A stretch of DNA of 64,000 bases. Source: Trichobilharzia regenti (taxonomy: Eukaryota; Platyhelminthes; Trematoda; Strigeidida; Schistosomatidae). The stretch spans positions 83,674,903 through 83,738,902 of the forward strand of contig OX235262.1 of NCBI GenBank assembly GCA_944472135.2, written 5' to 3'. The stretch's first letter is position 1. Each line of letters opens with the position of its first letter. The position numbers were made by a program, and so were the translations under genes. Below the pieces are notes generated by a model. The model saw nothing but the letters and a program-made list of their open reading frames with translations, was not told the origin of the DNA and did not search any database. Shown here piece after piece: positions 45,648-52,130 of the stretch.

Positions 45648-47440
45648 CTTAGAAATAGCTTCAAGACATCTGGATTAACAAAGAAGGACCTTCTAGCAGA
45701 ACACACGGTCATATTGGAGGATGTTGACCATGAAATCTTTTCAGTTGTTTAAGAAGTGCGTCCCTATCCCTAGAAGAGAAAAAAATTAATTCAAAGCCTT
45801 AAGACTTCGTTTGATGAAACGCCGATATGCACATGACAGATTTGTGTGGTTTTCGTAATTGTACAGATCAGAAGATATAGTAGAACTTCAGTTATTTGAC
45901 TCATCCTATCCTAGTGTTGTCTATGATGGATAGAATCACTATGTGGACAATGTCAACATTTTTGGTAACAATCTAGGGAATTACAAACTTTCGTCGAACG
46001 AGAAGGTCGGATCATGTATTTCACTTTCTCTGCCACTATTTAACTGGATGAGTTATATCACCAGGATTAGGAAGAGATTGTAACATAATCAGATCAGAGC
46101 GTGGCACAAACCTATGTTACTGGCTGACTGAGTAGTGAAGGGGTATTTCATAGGAAAAGAAATCCAGTCCGTGAATTTGTGAAGCTACATCCATTTAGAT
46201 GGCTAGGACATGTCATACGCATGCACACCTCTTTCTTAGTCGATGGGCGATGTCAGCTAAAGTAGGATCGGGACGGAAAAAATGAAAATGTGGCATAATC
46301 TATGAAGTCTGTCTGTTGGTGTGAGCCGTGTAGGGCGACGCGCATACACTGCCTGGCTGTCGTCCTTGAGATGCAAGAAATCAAAGGTTGGAGACTGTTG
46401 GTGATATGGCTGAAAATCGTTCTCAATGGTGTAGAGCATTTACTTTCCGACATCTTCCAGGTCCACCAAATCCTCAATAATCTTTCTTCCTCATACTTCT
46501 ATTTATTGAAGTTTTGTTCCATACTTTAAGTCTTTTTTTGTGCTTTCAGTTAATCCGAAGCTTGAAGTGTGCAGGGCTCTACCTTGATATTTCAGTCAGT
46601 AAGCTGATAGACATGTGATCATAAATACTTTTGGTTGGGGACTGTTTGAGGTATGAAGCAGTCGGCTGTAGTGGCACATACGCATTCACACATTGTTCAT
46701 TTTAGATACTCCTTTTAAGTATTATAGTGTAACTTTACTGAGCGATTCTACTGCGTTATAAGTGCGTTGATGGTTCAGCAGTAGAGCACTGACCGACCAT
46801 GCACGTGGTCCGGACCAGCACACACCTTTACCATCCCTAGTCGGTCACAATCCTGATAAATAGGGAGGGTTGAGCGTTAGGCTAGCAAATCCAACCCGCA
46901 AAAACAGCTGCTACTGAAACTTCAAAGATCTAGCTTGAAGCCCTATGTTCCACTGGGAACGTAAAAGAATAATAAAAACTACGTAATAAGACTAGGTCGT
47001 GTAGGTAATACCTATTTATTTAGGACATATAACTGTCGTGAGACCGAACCACCATAGCTTCTCATAGAATGCCTTATAAGACCTAATTAATAATTCACTT
47101 TTACTGGAATGAATGTATCTGCCGTATGTTTATAACATGTTATAAACATGTTATAGACTGCAATCTATTGATAATATTAGATGTGAAGAATTCAAAAGCG
47201 AGAAATACGTGATTACATTTCACCCTGATATTTGTGAGAGAAAACTAGGTTACTTGCTGATTTTACCCATATCTCGATGGACTTGAAGAACCTTCTAACT
47301 TTAATACTGGAAAATATATATGTCAGTCGTAAGTTGTTGCTAATCAGCGAGGCACTCTTAAAACGGAATACCAGAAGCAAATACGAATGAATTCTACTTA
47401 GAGTACAAACAAACACATATTATAACACACCTGAATCCAT
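25779..47440 (-). CDS. CETN3: Centrin-3 (complete gene, six coding exons)
   Basis: Joining the minus-strand exons 47440-47431, 44594-44467, 44420-44303, 41362-41248, 31286-31210 and 25822-25779 gives a 492-nt CDS for 163 residues. All introns are GT-AG and every phase matches. Centrins are small calcium-binding EF-hand proteins of centrioles and basal bodies; centrin-3 acts in centriole and spindle-pole organisation. Features seen: a basic N-terminus (residues 10-15), EF1 loop at 33-44 (D-T-D-K-D..E, canonical), a degenerate EF2 near 68-81, an EF3 loop at 107-118 ending in N rather than E, and a canonical EF4 loop at 143-154. The blocks FELKKQEVLK, FEDFNEIVTD and SRELGENLSDQELRAMIEEFD fit centrin-3 better than centrins 1/2. 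Length is close to the usual 167 residues. Introns are 2836, 46, 2940, 9961 and 5387 nt, the large ones full of retroelements. The first exon is the least certain part. Confidence 0.93.
25865..26480 (-). mobile_element. Penelope-like element fragment, lineage 1 (in CETN3 intron 5)
   Basis: Minus strand: KGQTKSILSAILSHLVDTEY and AFRVIYRIPTNLNFPLRVRLLNIAEA, the C-terminus following the GIY-YIG domain. The terminal TCGAAAAGAATATTC block is near 25895. It starts only about 40 bp into the intron from exon 6. Confidence 0.85.
26775..27080 (-). mobile_element. Hammerhead-SINE, diverged copy
   Basis: Minus strand: tRNA-like head (B box GACTCGAACCC-like near 26940), CTGAAATTCGG in place of the conserved core, intact GCGAAACAGC, then the tail. 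Stem II is disrupted. Confidence 0.75.
27459..27476. repeat. (GGT)n microsatellite
   Basis: Six GGT units. Confidence 0.9.
27588..27742. repeat. Imperfect inverted repeat
   Basis: Arms 27588-27634 and 27696-27742 (about 47 bp each) are imperfect reverse complements around a 61-bp centre. The inner 20 bp (AATCAAGAAAG..GCGCTAT) pair best. No family assigned. Confidence 0.7.
27963..28262 (-). mobile_element. Hammerhead-SINE, best preserved copy
   Basis: Minus strand: GCGACC..TGGCAGAAGTTAG block, tRNA-like head with A box TGGCTCAATGG and a B box GGTTCGAACCC (near 28110-28125), the intact hammerhead core described separately, and the full tail ending ACAAACCAACGCTT. The 5' end is truncated relative to the 37750 copy. 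Confidence 0.85.
28052..28099 (-). ncRNA. Hammerhead ribozyme with intact core residues
   Basis: On the minus strand, in order: stem I strand GUACCG, core CUGAAGA (+28087-28093), stem II GUCC/GGAC with a CAAACUA loop, GAAA (+28068-28071), a short stem III ACAG/CUGU with no loop, the cleavage triplet GUC (+28060-28062), and stem I partner CAGUAC. One A-C mismatch lies in stem I. The very short stem III is as in the schistosome Sm-alpha ribozyme, which works best as a dimer or with loop contacts. Activity is inferred, not shown. Confidence 0.72.
28288..28515 (-). mobile_element. SINE with RTE-type tail, diverged
   Basis: Keeps the order tail (AACACAGAGCTTCAAG), linker (GTTGATAGTC) and head relic (GAGTCAAACTTGAGC) on the minus strand. 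Confidence 0.6.
28516..29829. other. Microsatellite-rich CETN3 intron sequence
   Basis: (GA)n at 28586-28607, (CA)n near 28853, GATA-type runs near 28990-29035, (ATTC)n near 29130-29146, and (AAT)n and (ATT)n runs near 29431 and 29521. No coding signal. Confidence 0.7.
29830..29985 (+). mobile_element. LINE family 2 fragment
   Basis: Plus-strand AACTGTCTGCTTGAGGTCCT, then TGGAGGCGATTGGTAATATT and TCTCAATAGCGTAGATGCAT. Matches the last coding part of the 46030 copy in diverged form. Confidence 0.5.
29992..30232 (-). mobile_element. SINE with RTE-type tail
   Basis: Minus-strand copy; tail GAATGGGACATAGGG on the plus strand near 30023, B-box relic near 30170. Sits beside a TTTATTTATT run that also appears at the other end (30233), perhaps its target duplication. 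Confidence 0.65.
30387..30557 (-). mobile_element. Sm-alpha-like SINE, left half of head-to-head pair
   Basis: Minus strand: GGCCCAAGTGGTTTAATGGA head, B-box-like TGTTCGAGC, AACATCATCACTCACTGAGA, the hammerhead region and TGGATTCCACT 3' end. It pairs with the copy at 30600-30765 across a 42-bp centre. Confidence 0.85.
30405..30460 (-). ncRNA. Sm-alpha-type hammerhead (C3 replaced by A)
   Basis: Minus strand: CATCCAG, AUGACGA, GUCC..GGAC, GAAA, TGCGC..., TCCTGGAT. The CUGANGA core is AUGACGA here, so C3 is A. C3 pairs with G8 in the active fold, so cleavage should be poor. There are also extra bases in the stem III region. Confidence 0.65.
30600..30765 (+). mobile_element. Sm-alpha-like SINE, right half of head-to-head pair
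   Basis: Plus strand: GGCCCAAATGGTCTAGTGGA head (A box), GAGTTCGAGCTTC, AACATCATCACTCACTGAGA, hammerhead region and TGGATTCCACT end. Very like the left copy in reverse orientation. Confidence 0.87.
30697..30750 (+). ncRNA. Sm-alpha-type hammerhead (C3 replaced by A)
   Basis: AGCCAG, AUGACGA, AUCC..GGAC, GAAA, TGCGC, AUC, CTGGATTCC. It has the same C3-to-A change as its partner, and the first base of stem II is also changed. Cleavage triplet AUC is allowed. Confidence 0.65.
30858..31050 (+). mobile_element. SINE with CR1-type tail
   Basis: A box TGGCACAGTGG (30860), B box GGTTCGATCCC (near 30905), body CTGATATCAATGGTCGGCCT and CTGAAAATTTCATAC, tail GTGTGGAATCAAGCTATAAT, then an A-rich end. 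Confidence 0.87.
31210..31286 (-). CDS. CETN3: CETN3 exon 5 (EF4, first part)
   Basis: The acceptor is CATTAG and the donor GTAAGT. The exon encodes ELGENLSDQELRAMIEEFD and the start of the fourth loop. It lies 10 kb from exon 4 across a repeat-filled intron. Confidence 0.95.
31287..31919. other. CETN3 intron 4 sequence; alternating GC/GT run
   Basis: No gene. 31462-31490 is an alternating purine-pyrimidine run (GCGCGCGCGCGTGCGTGTGT), about 180 bp upstream of exon 5 within the intron. Confidence 0.6.
31932..32333 (-). mobile_element. Hammerhead-SINE fold-back copy with 12-bp target duplication
   Basis: Flanked by gaattagaatag at 31920-31931 and 32334-32345. In sense (minus) orientation it starts with about 50 bp of inverted 3' tail (CAAGTATTGGTTTTGTAGGG to GGATTTCATCAT), then a full copy: CTGGCCCTATTCAGGCAG, the tRNA-like head with A box TGGCTCAATGG and B box GGTTCGAACC, a hammerhead with UUGAAGA (C3 to U) and intact GAAA, and a short tail. 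Confidence 0.88.
32391..32985 (-). mobile_element. CR1/Jockey-type LINE, 3' end
   Basis: Minus strand: LNQLVNTIVDRHIMSCKKLA, SDPEHPLYTQLSPF and RSSYRRLYGRTTKCKNSIIP, homologous to the copy at 11676-13080, with the same 3' tail ending at 32391. 5' truncated, inside CETN3 intron 4. Confidence 0.82.
32986..34060 (-). mobile_element. RTE-like LINE fragment with reverse-transcriptase fingers/palm
   Basis: Minus strand near 34010-33840: KKGDLNLCKDWRRMMFLYMS, SKILSHVILEKIKDALDTEL, RQTGTSWVQ. These are the fingers motifs of the RTE-like reverse transcriptase in degraded form. Further segments match the 19085 and 6431 copies. Confidence 0.8.
34061..34969. other. No recognisable gene or repeat
   Basis: AT-rich intron sequence; nothing supported. 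Confidence 0.5.
34970..35255. mobile_element. Decayed Sm-alpha-like inverted pair
   Basis: 34975-35025 on the minus strand resembles the ribozyme 3' part (GAATAGCGCGCCCAGGATTC). 35125-35255 on the plus strand resembles the head and ribozyme (TGTACATCCAGATGATGATC, AATAGGAC). The orientation is head-to-head, like the 30.4-30.8 kb pair, but much older. Confidence 0.5.
35470..35618 (-). mobile_element. SINE with RTE-type tail, diverged fragment
   Basis: Minus-strand head relic (GTAGTTCGGGTTGG for the B box, CATGCGTGGTTGGCGA on the plus strand) with part of the linker. Confidence 0.5.
35619..36739. other. No gene; 36300-36660 compositionally different
   Basis: 36300-36660 is richer in G+C and C-rich words than its AT-rich surroundings. 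It may be an old repeat or LINE relic, but no family was recognised. Confidence 0.4.
36740..36930 (+). mobile_element. Hammerhead-SINE, plus-strand copy
   Basis: tRNA-like head (A box TGGCTGAATGA, B box GGTTCAATTCC), then GTGCGTACTG, CCGAAGAG (U4 changed) and GGAAGAAACAGC. The tail is degraded. Confidence 0.72.
36931..37285. other. No recognisable gene or repeat
   Basis: Nothing supported. Confidence 0.45.
37286..37499 (-). mobile_element. SINE with RTE-type tail
   Basis: Minus-strand copy; tail AGTGGAACACAGG on the plus strand near 37301, linker GTGGCTGTCCTCACACTCAA, B-box relic near 37440. Confidence 0.72.
37750..38090 (-). mobile_element. Hammerhead-SINE, near full-length copy without fold-back
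   Basis: Minus strand: CTGGCCCTATTCAGGCAG, tRNA-like head (A box TGGCTCAATGG, B box GGTTCGAATCC), hammerhead with AUGAAGA (C3 to A), GAAA, CAGCUGUC and a perfect GUACUG/CAGUAC stem I, then the tail. A useful reference copy; no clear target duplication. Confidence 0.83.
38091..38544. other. No recognisable gene or repeat
   Basis: Nothing supported. Confidence 0.45.
38545..39060 (+). mobile_element. RTE-like LINE 3' fragment
   Basis: Plus strand: RNKIQIFNTKIKPVSSSMLF and TELPFLSRY, degraded C-terminal coding. The tail is GTAAGCCCTATATTCCATTC with (AATA)n. Confidence 0.8.
39061..39842. other. No gene; (TA)n at 39734-39777
   Basis: AT-rich. The microsatellite contains a TATG/CATA symmetric interruption. 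Nothing else supported. Confidence 0.5.
39855..40833 (+). mobile_element. 5'-truncated RTE-like LINE copy 2 with 12-bp target duplication
   Basis: Flanked by tatgtgactgaa at 39843-39854 and 40834-40845. Broken frames encode SQSVLLYGSETWRAGHKEYF, TVFAGSILKIRWPDR and YRRKWRWIGHSWLRR (RT C-terminus). Closely related to 3050-4006 and truncated at nearly the same place. It carries an internal tail-only insertion at 40502-40553. Confidence 0.9.
40502..40553 (+). repeat. Tail-only CR1-type SINE/LINE insertion inside the RTE-like copy
   Basis: TGTACCGAAGAATACGGTGT followed by GGAATCAAGCTGTAATTT and A's matches only the last 40 bp of the SINE at 30858-31050. The homologous place in 3050-4006 (about 3714) lacks it. 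Confidence 0.75.
40846..41247. other. CETN3 intron 4 start; no repeat recognised
   Basis: AT-rich with an (AAT)n run near 41190. Nothing else. Confidence 0.5.
41248..41362 (-). CDS. CETN3: CETN3 exon 4 (EF3)
   Basis: The acceptor is TTTCAG and the donor GTAAAT. The exon encodes TDMILDRDPVTELVRAFKLF and the third loop, DEDDNGKITYRN. The final loop residue is N, as in other centrin-3 proteins from established family knowledge. Confidence 0.95.
41487..41850 (-). mobile_element. Hammerhead-SINE, near full-length copy
   Basis: Minus strand from GATGCTCACTGGTGACTGG (5' end) through the head (A box TGGCTTAATG, B box GTTCGAACCC) and CTGAGGAG with AAAA in place of GAAA. Lies in CETN3 intron 3. Confidence 0.8.
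41853..42095. mobile_element. Hammerhead-SINE fold-back fragment
   Basis: Minus-strand tail (41857-41925) joined to a plus-strand part starting inside the head (TCTACGAGCTCACC) with B box, CUGAAGA, an intact stem II, AAAA in place of GAAA, and tail. Abuts the copy to its left. Confidence 0.75.
42510..42680 (+). mobile_element. Sm-alpha-like SINE relic
   Basis: GATAACGTCTCTGAATCCAG head, B box GGTTCGAATCTC, then AGAATGCAGATACC. The ribozyme part is unrecognisable. Confidence 0.45.
43030..43560 (+). mobile_element. Penelope-like element fragment, lineage 1
   Basis: Plus strand: LLINLEFKGDLAADTLKRSI, then in another frame RTFIVASLGIVFFSQSSLLN and NLKEKIPQLTKSVCVSTNSP, matching the segment before the GIY-YIG domain in the 8430 and 16240 copies. 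Degenerate. Confidence 0.78.
43798..44020 (-). mobile_element. Hammerhead-SINE, minus-strand copy
   Basis: Tail from AAGTATTGGTTTGTAGGG, ribozyme segment 43881-43927 and tRNA-like head. 5' truncated near 44020. It lies 280 bp from CETN3 exon 3. Confidence 0.82.
43881..43927 (-). ncRNA. Hammerhead, complete except C3
   Basis: Minus strand: perfect stem I GUACUG/CAGUAC, AUGAAGA (C3 to A), stem II GUCC/GGAC, GAAA, ACAG/CUGU, GUC. Only C3 departs from the consensus core. Confidence 0.65.
44303..44420 (-). CDS. CETN3: CETN3 exon 3 (EF1-EF2 linker and EF2)
   Basis: The acceptor is TATCAG and the donor GTAAGA. The exon encodes VALRALGFELKKQEVLK and the degenerate second EF-hand, ending one base into a Val codon. 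Compared with vertebrate centrin-3, EF2 has about one extra residue and poor calcium ligands, so it is unlikely to bind calcium well. Confidence 0.95.
44467..44594 (-). CDS. CETN3: CETN3 exon 2 (basic N-terminus and EF1)
   Basis: The acceptor is CTATAG and the donor GTAAGT. The exon encodes residues 4-46: the KRRELTPEQKQEI helix and the first EF-hand loop, starting DTDKD. It is separated from exon 3 by an intron of only 46 nt. Confidence 0.95.
44595..46029. other. CETN3 intron 1; (TA)n at 45607-45644
   Basis: No gene or repeat family recognised apart from the microsatellite. Confidence 0.5.
46030..46490 (+). mobile_element. LINE family 2 fragment (C-terminal coding)
   Basis: Plus strand: VKLHPFRWLGHVIRMH and DMAENRSQWCRAF in broken frames, the same C-terminus as seen on the minus strand at 62640-63440. 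Confidence 0.72.
46764..46976 (+). mobile_element. SINE with RTE-type tail
   Basis: Head GATGGTTCAGCAGTAGAGCA with the B box deleted, linker GGGTTGAGCGTTAGGCTAGC, tail GAAGCCCTATGTTCCACTGG and AATAATAA. Confidence 0.78.
46977..47430. other. CETN3 intron 1, first part
   Basis: Contains a 25-bp palindromic stretch near 47130 (TATAACATGTTATA). Nothing else. Confidence 0.45.
47431..47440 (-). CDS. CETN3: CETN3 exon 1 (10 coding nt)
   Basis: ATGGATTCAG is followed on the minus strand by the donor GTGTGT. It supplies codons 1-3 and the first base of codon 4. Joining to the acceptor at 44595 gives M-D-S-G-I-T-D-N, in frame with exon 2. An upstream 5' UTR lies above 47440. Evidence is phase, ATG and donor only, so another first exon is possible. 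Confidence 0.65.
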
Positions 47441-48085
47441 TATCGCTAAGGTAAACCAACAGGATAAATTCCCGCAAAATATCTTTCAAGGTCACATTCC
47501 AATATCAATCGGACAAGGTTTGAAACATGAAAAAAATTAAACTATCTGCTAATCCTCTTCTAGTGAATATTTTCAATCATCTGATACATCTTTGAATATG
47601 TCAACATCAGCTGTACACGTAAATGGTAACATAAGTAAATTGCTCGTTTTGAAAGGTGGCACTCTTCAACTATACAGTTCTTCCATGATCCCTACTCTAT
47701 GTCATCTAAAATGACCTAATGTCAAAGATAAAATATTTGACAATCACATTTTTTTCCATAATTATAAAAGCCTACAGTTGTTAGTACCGACAGTGACAAG
47801 GTTATTCCTTGACGATTTCCGTCTGCGTAAAGTTTGTGTTCCAGAAACTGTCATTTTGACTGTGATAATATAAGAGGTCATTGTACTTGCTAATAATGTC
47901 ATTCAAGTGACTCGTCGTTTAACAAAGAAGGTGTTATATTTGGGTTTATGCTTACTGACCAGTCAGTGGAGTTGATGAAAACATAATTGGTCAATGTTAA
48001 TCTCAGCATAACAAATCTTTTTGTTTAGTTGGATGACAATAAATACCCTTTATTAAGTATGAAAAGATAACGTCGATGTTAAAGT
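47441..48085. promoter_or_regulatory. CETN3 5' flank
   Basis: The sequence upstream of the CETN3 start and any 5' UTR or promoter must lie here. No core promoter motif can be picked out with confidence. Confidence 0.3.
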
Positions 48086-48467
48086 TTGTACTGCCATAAC
48101 AGCACATTTTGCAGAAGGTACAAACGTATCCATGAGAGGTTAATGACCAAGATCCCGTTTACGTCGACGTTAACGGAGGCTGTCACACCTGCTGTCCTCC
48201 CTGTGGACGCTAAGCCTTCTTCAGTAAACACTGATTTAATGACCATGGAAACCGAGGTAGTGCAATCGCCACCTTGCAGCAGCCTAACACCAACTCTTAG
48301 TACTTCACAAATGTGCCCATAAGTGTCTTCTGAAAGTGATGAAATTACAAGTAGCTACTCAGAATTATGGTTACCACGAATATGTCACAAGCAATCGGTA
48401 ACAAAGTCTTGGAGATCTTCCGTGGGAGATGGCCTCAAATACCTACAACTGTTAGAAGTGTTTTTTT

Positions 48468-48527
48468 GATAACATTATTAGAAGATGGAGATATTAACAT
48501 AATCTCCGTCTTCTAATAACGTTATCA
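48468..48527. repeat. Strong hairpin
   Basis: Arms TGATAACATTATTAGAAGAT and the next 6 bp pair with the reverse complement ending at 48527, around an 8-bp centre, with about two mismatches in 26 bp. It is not linked to a known family. Confidence 0.85.
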
Positions 48528-48713
48528 TAATTTATAAAAGGGACTAATTGTTTTATATTAGAAGTGCACTGAGAATGTGTGGCTCTTGTGAGTCAAGACT
48601 AGTTGGAGGCCACCAGAATGCCCTAACGCCAATTTCATGGAGACTATTGTCACCGATAGCCAGGTAGCGCACTCATTTAACATTCTCATTCCTCCAGCAC
48701 TTCCAGTCAACAG

Positions 48714-49135
48714 ATGCCAATAGCGACGTCATCACCAGTCACACAGTTAATTCTGAAGTTTGTGTATGTTGTTTCTAATTACTGGTTATTTTGCGGTAAG
48801 AAAAACACGGATTCCCTTTATAAAGTGGTTAGCCGGTTACAGTCCCTTAAAGAAGAGGTGCAGCCCCATATTGAAGTGGTGACGCAGTTGGTTTCACCCA
48901 ATAGGTCGAGCAAGGTGTCCGCCTTAGGAACCAGTAAGTACTCCATTGACAATAGTCAGCTGGAATTCCCTTTGGCAACTGAAGAAGAGTTAAGCCAACT
49001 GGAAGAGTCACTGAAAACCCCGAAATCCAGAGGTTCATTCGTAAGTCTACAATTAACTATGGTTTAGGTTTAGATGACGAAAATGGCTGTCAATTTATCT
49101 TTTAGTCAGCAGCCTTCATTGAAACAAATGCTTAA
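48714..49135 (+). CDS. Candidate exon pair, possible DUF4806-like fragment
   Basis: An open stretch reads SLYKVVSRLQSLKEEVQPHI and LEFPLATEEELSQLEESLKT, ending at a perfect donor GTAAGT (49041). After a 65-nt intron with acceptor TTTTAG, a short in-frame tail SAAFIETNA and a stop follow at 49106-49135. The FPL..EEEL..LEE..L pattern recalls DUF4806, common in transposon-derived invertebrate genes, but the match is short. Another S/T/P-rich frame lies upstream (48086-48322) and continues after a stop, so this could be a decayed gene. I do not know a function. Confidence 0.3.
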
Positions 49136-51755
49136 TTACACTTGGGAGCCTAAGCTATCAAGTCGCTTCACAGAGTGTGGAACGCCAACGAAGTTAGCCC
49201 TCACAGAATGCAGCTCCTACTAAGTTATAAAGTGTAAGCTTGCTTTATTTAAATATTTCTTTCTGCCGTGATTATCAATGAGTTCGTTTCTGCTACACTA
49301 CCCAAGGACAATTAATGAAGACTTTGAAAGTCAGTCCTTAGGCCTACTTCCACAATGTACGTATTCGCGTAGCAAAAAGGGAGCTAGTGAAGAGTAAGTA
49401 AACACTTTTAGGTAAATTGAAGTTACTATACTATGTATGTGACATCCCGCATACATCTTAGAATGAGCTCATCACAAGAAGCCAATGAATATCCACAAAT
49501 ATGCTAATCCTATTAATCTTCAGTCGGCTTAGCTCAGTCCAAAGTGGAGTCCTGACTTTGTGAGTAGCTCAGCTACAAAAAATGGCAGCCTATTCTGTGA
49601 CTATTTATGTCCCGTCAGTGGGTGCTTTGTTCCGCATCACAAGTGGAAATAAGGAGACTCAAAGTCAACTTCACCTCTGTAAGACCAGTAATCCGCAAGC
49701 GAAAATAATCTGAAGGCTTTTTCGAGTCATAAATCTGCAGTCCTTATATTACTAAGAGTCCTGTTCGATAATTTGTCGTCGGAATAGATATTCAGGGCAG
49801 TGAAATCAACACTAAAATTCTAGACAAGGTTACTGGGGTGAAATCTCCAAATTGACCTCGGAGGACGTGAATGATTCCGCCTCATCGAACCTTGGTAGAA
49901 ATTAGATTTATCTCTCAGTGGAATATCTTACTGATATGTAGACAGATAAACAATGGATTATCCCTTAGCTATGTAGTTATCAAGGCCAATTTGGAAACAA
50001 ACCAATCGGAATTCGCCCACGTGAAATAATGTCCACTACTGCGTTGGTGATGATTATAGACTTATTAACATTTCCTAAGTGATTTTTGGAATCATAAATT
50101 GTTGGGTGAAATGTATTCCATCTAACGCTGATATGTACTTTTCGAATCACGTCTTTGTGTGTAAGCCTGTAGGGGATTAAAATATTTTTTCAAGCCAGTT
50201 GAACCTTAGCTGTCTCACTGTCAATGATCACTTTATTTATCCATACGGATTAAACACGTGGTAGGCAAAATAATTCCCAAGGGAAAAGAGTTGAAGTGTG
50301 GTGTTGTGATGCGTTTGTGTATCTTTATGACGTTTCTATATCATCGCTAATAAATACACCTCCGAATTGTCATGAGAGTTAAATTATGCCTTCGCTAGAT
50401 GGGGCACTTTTAGGAACAACCTAGCCATCAAGGTATGCAGACCATACTAGAGAGTCAGTAGGCAGTATGACCAAAGCTTTGGTCTAGAAGGATAGACAGC
50501 CATACAACAATCACGAGTTGGTTCTAGTTGAAGCCAACCTGAGGAGAGCTCGAATCTGTCCAGGCAGTCTAATATATTCATACGATAAACTCTGAAAGCA
50601 ATGACCAACCGTCCGCTTCCCACCAAACTCTCGAGGTTTTAAGTGTCAGATATAGGCGTGATCGATTAGTTTGCTTACAGTGCTCACTGTCCTTTCAAAT
50701 GATGCGGTGTCGTCACCACGTTGTGCTGGGCGCTCAGGGTGGCTTCCTCTGAGAATAATGAGGTAGGTGTGACGTCAGCGGCACTTCCTGTGCATTTGTT
50801 GCGTCCTGACTGTCACACAGTACTGTTGTGGAATCTCTGTGAAGGTCCTTTAGTCACCAACATTCGTCTCCAATTAATCTGTTGAGAATTAGTGTTCTTA
50901 TAGCGGGAAACTGTAAACTCTGTGTGAAGATTATCACTTTAAACTGCTGTTCTGTAAGCGACCTCACCATGAATAGTTCAGGTTTGTAGTTAAGTGTATT
51001 TAGCACAGTTATCGTTGTGGAATAGTAATATATGTGTAAAACTTGAGCACTGTGGTAATATGTAATTTCATATTAGTTTGTTTACCGCACAGTGAAACAG
51101 TATTATCGATTGGACAATAAATAATAATAAATAATACTGTTTCACTGTGTGATACATCTAATAAACAAACTTATATGGAATTGTGGAATAGATCACATAA
51201 ATTATATATAATCATGTTTCAATAGTCTACACACAATGGTAGGCTTTTTGTCTTGGTAACACATCAAGCGAAATTAATGCCCGTGGTCACACCAGGTGTT
51301 GTGAATGTTTTCTAATTGAAAAAACAATTTAAATATAATTGTAATTTATTTGTATTTGGCAGACTATGAATAAGTTCGTTTTTGTTCATTATGAGTTTCA
51401 CATAATGGTACCGAAGGATGAGAAAGATCTGTGGTCACTGAACTGTTGAGGTTATATTATTTGAGTTAACCCTTAAGGAGAAAATGCATTGCAGAATGTG
51501 TATAGCTTATTTGAAGTGGGAGTCCAACATCCGAATCATCGCCTCCTCTCAGAAGATCGATTTTAAAGAGGTCTTAGTAACTCTGGCATCAGCAACCGAA
51601 CGTGAAGTTTGCATCTGGGTTACAAAATTAATTCTGAGATTCTGGTTTCAACATATTCACTGAAGGGACCTGAGTAAGTAAGGGACAATATGTGTAAATG
51701 ACAAGCGATTCAATATTTTAGATCTCTGTTTCATCAGTTCCTCCAAGTGTCAAAG
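49136..51755. other. Intergenic region left of the BEL element
   Basis: No gene or known repeat recognised apart from the inverted repeat at 51064-51182. 50560-50830 is slightly more GC-rich. Nothing further supported. Confidence 0.45.
51064..51182. repeat. Inverted repeat, about 120 bp
   Basis: Arms 51064-51106 and 51131-51182 share ACAGTGAAACAGTATTAT and AGTTTGTTTA in inverted order. The right arm has an extra ~9 bp. It could be a small non-autonomous DNA element or a fold-back. Confidence 0.75.
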
Positions 51756-51760
51756 ACATA
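51756..51760. repeat. Target-site duplication, BEL (left)
   Basis: acata, matching 58508-58512 exactly; five bases fits BEL/Pao integrases. Confidence 0.9.
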
Positions 51761-52130
51761 TGTCAGCCAAAGTCTCATAAACCGTTAATGCCCAGCTCTC
51801 GCTACGCTCGGGCCCACGCTGTTCTTAGAAGATATCTTAGAAACGCTTAGTTATAACGGACGAAAAACCAGAACACCAATTGTTGCTTGAGTATTATGTA
51901 TTGTTACACCAGCATATAAAAAATCACTAAGCAAACTAAGAAAACTAAGGTCTGTAAACAAATATTACAATAATAAATCGTTATGTTACTTCTAACGATG
52001 TTTAACTCTTCTTTCTGAACAGCGACCGATGAGACGATGACTGTCGTATTGATGCCTCCGCGAAAATTGGGGAAGTTGATTTTGAGCAAACAACCAAGAA
52101 TTGATCGTTCAATCTTCAACTCCATTGACA
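51761..52130 (-). repeat. 3' LTR of the BEL element
   Basis: 370 bp, same ends as the other LTR. On the minus strand it is immediately preceded by a short purine run (GGGGAG within GCCGGGGAG), which fits a polypurine tract. Confidence 0.95.

Noticed and set aside
48086..48322. 78-codon S/T/P-rich frame as the start of a gene
   Set aside because: No family match and no convincing splice link to the downstream candidate exon; stops follow in the same frame.
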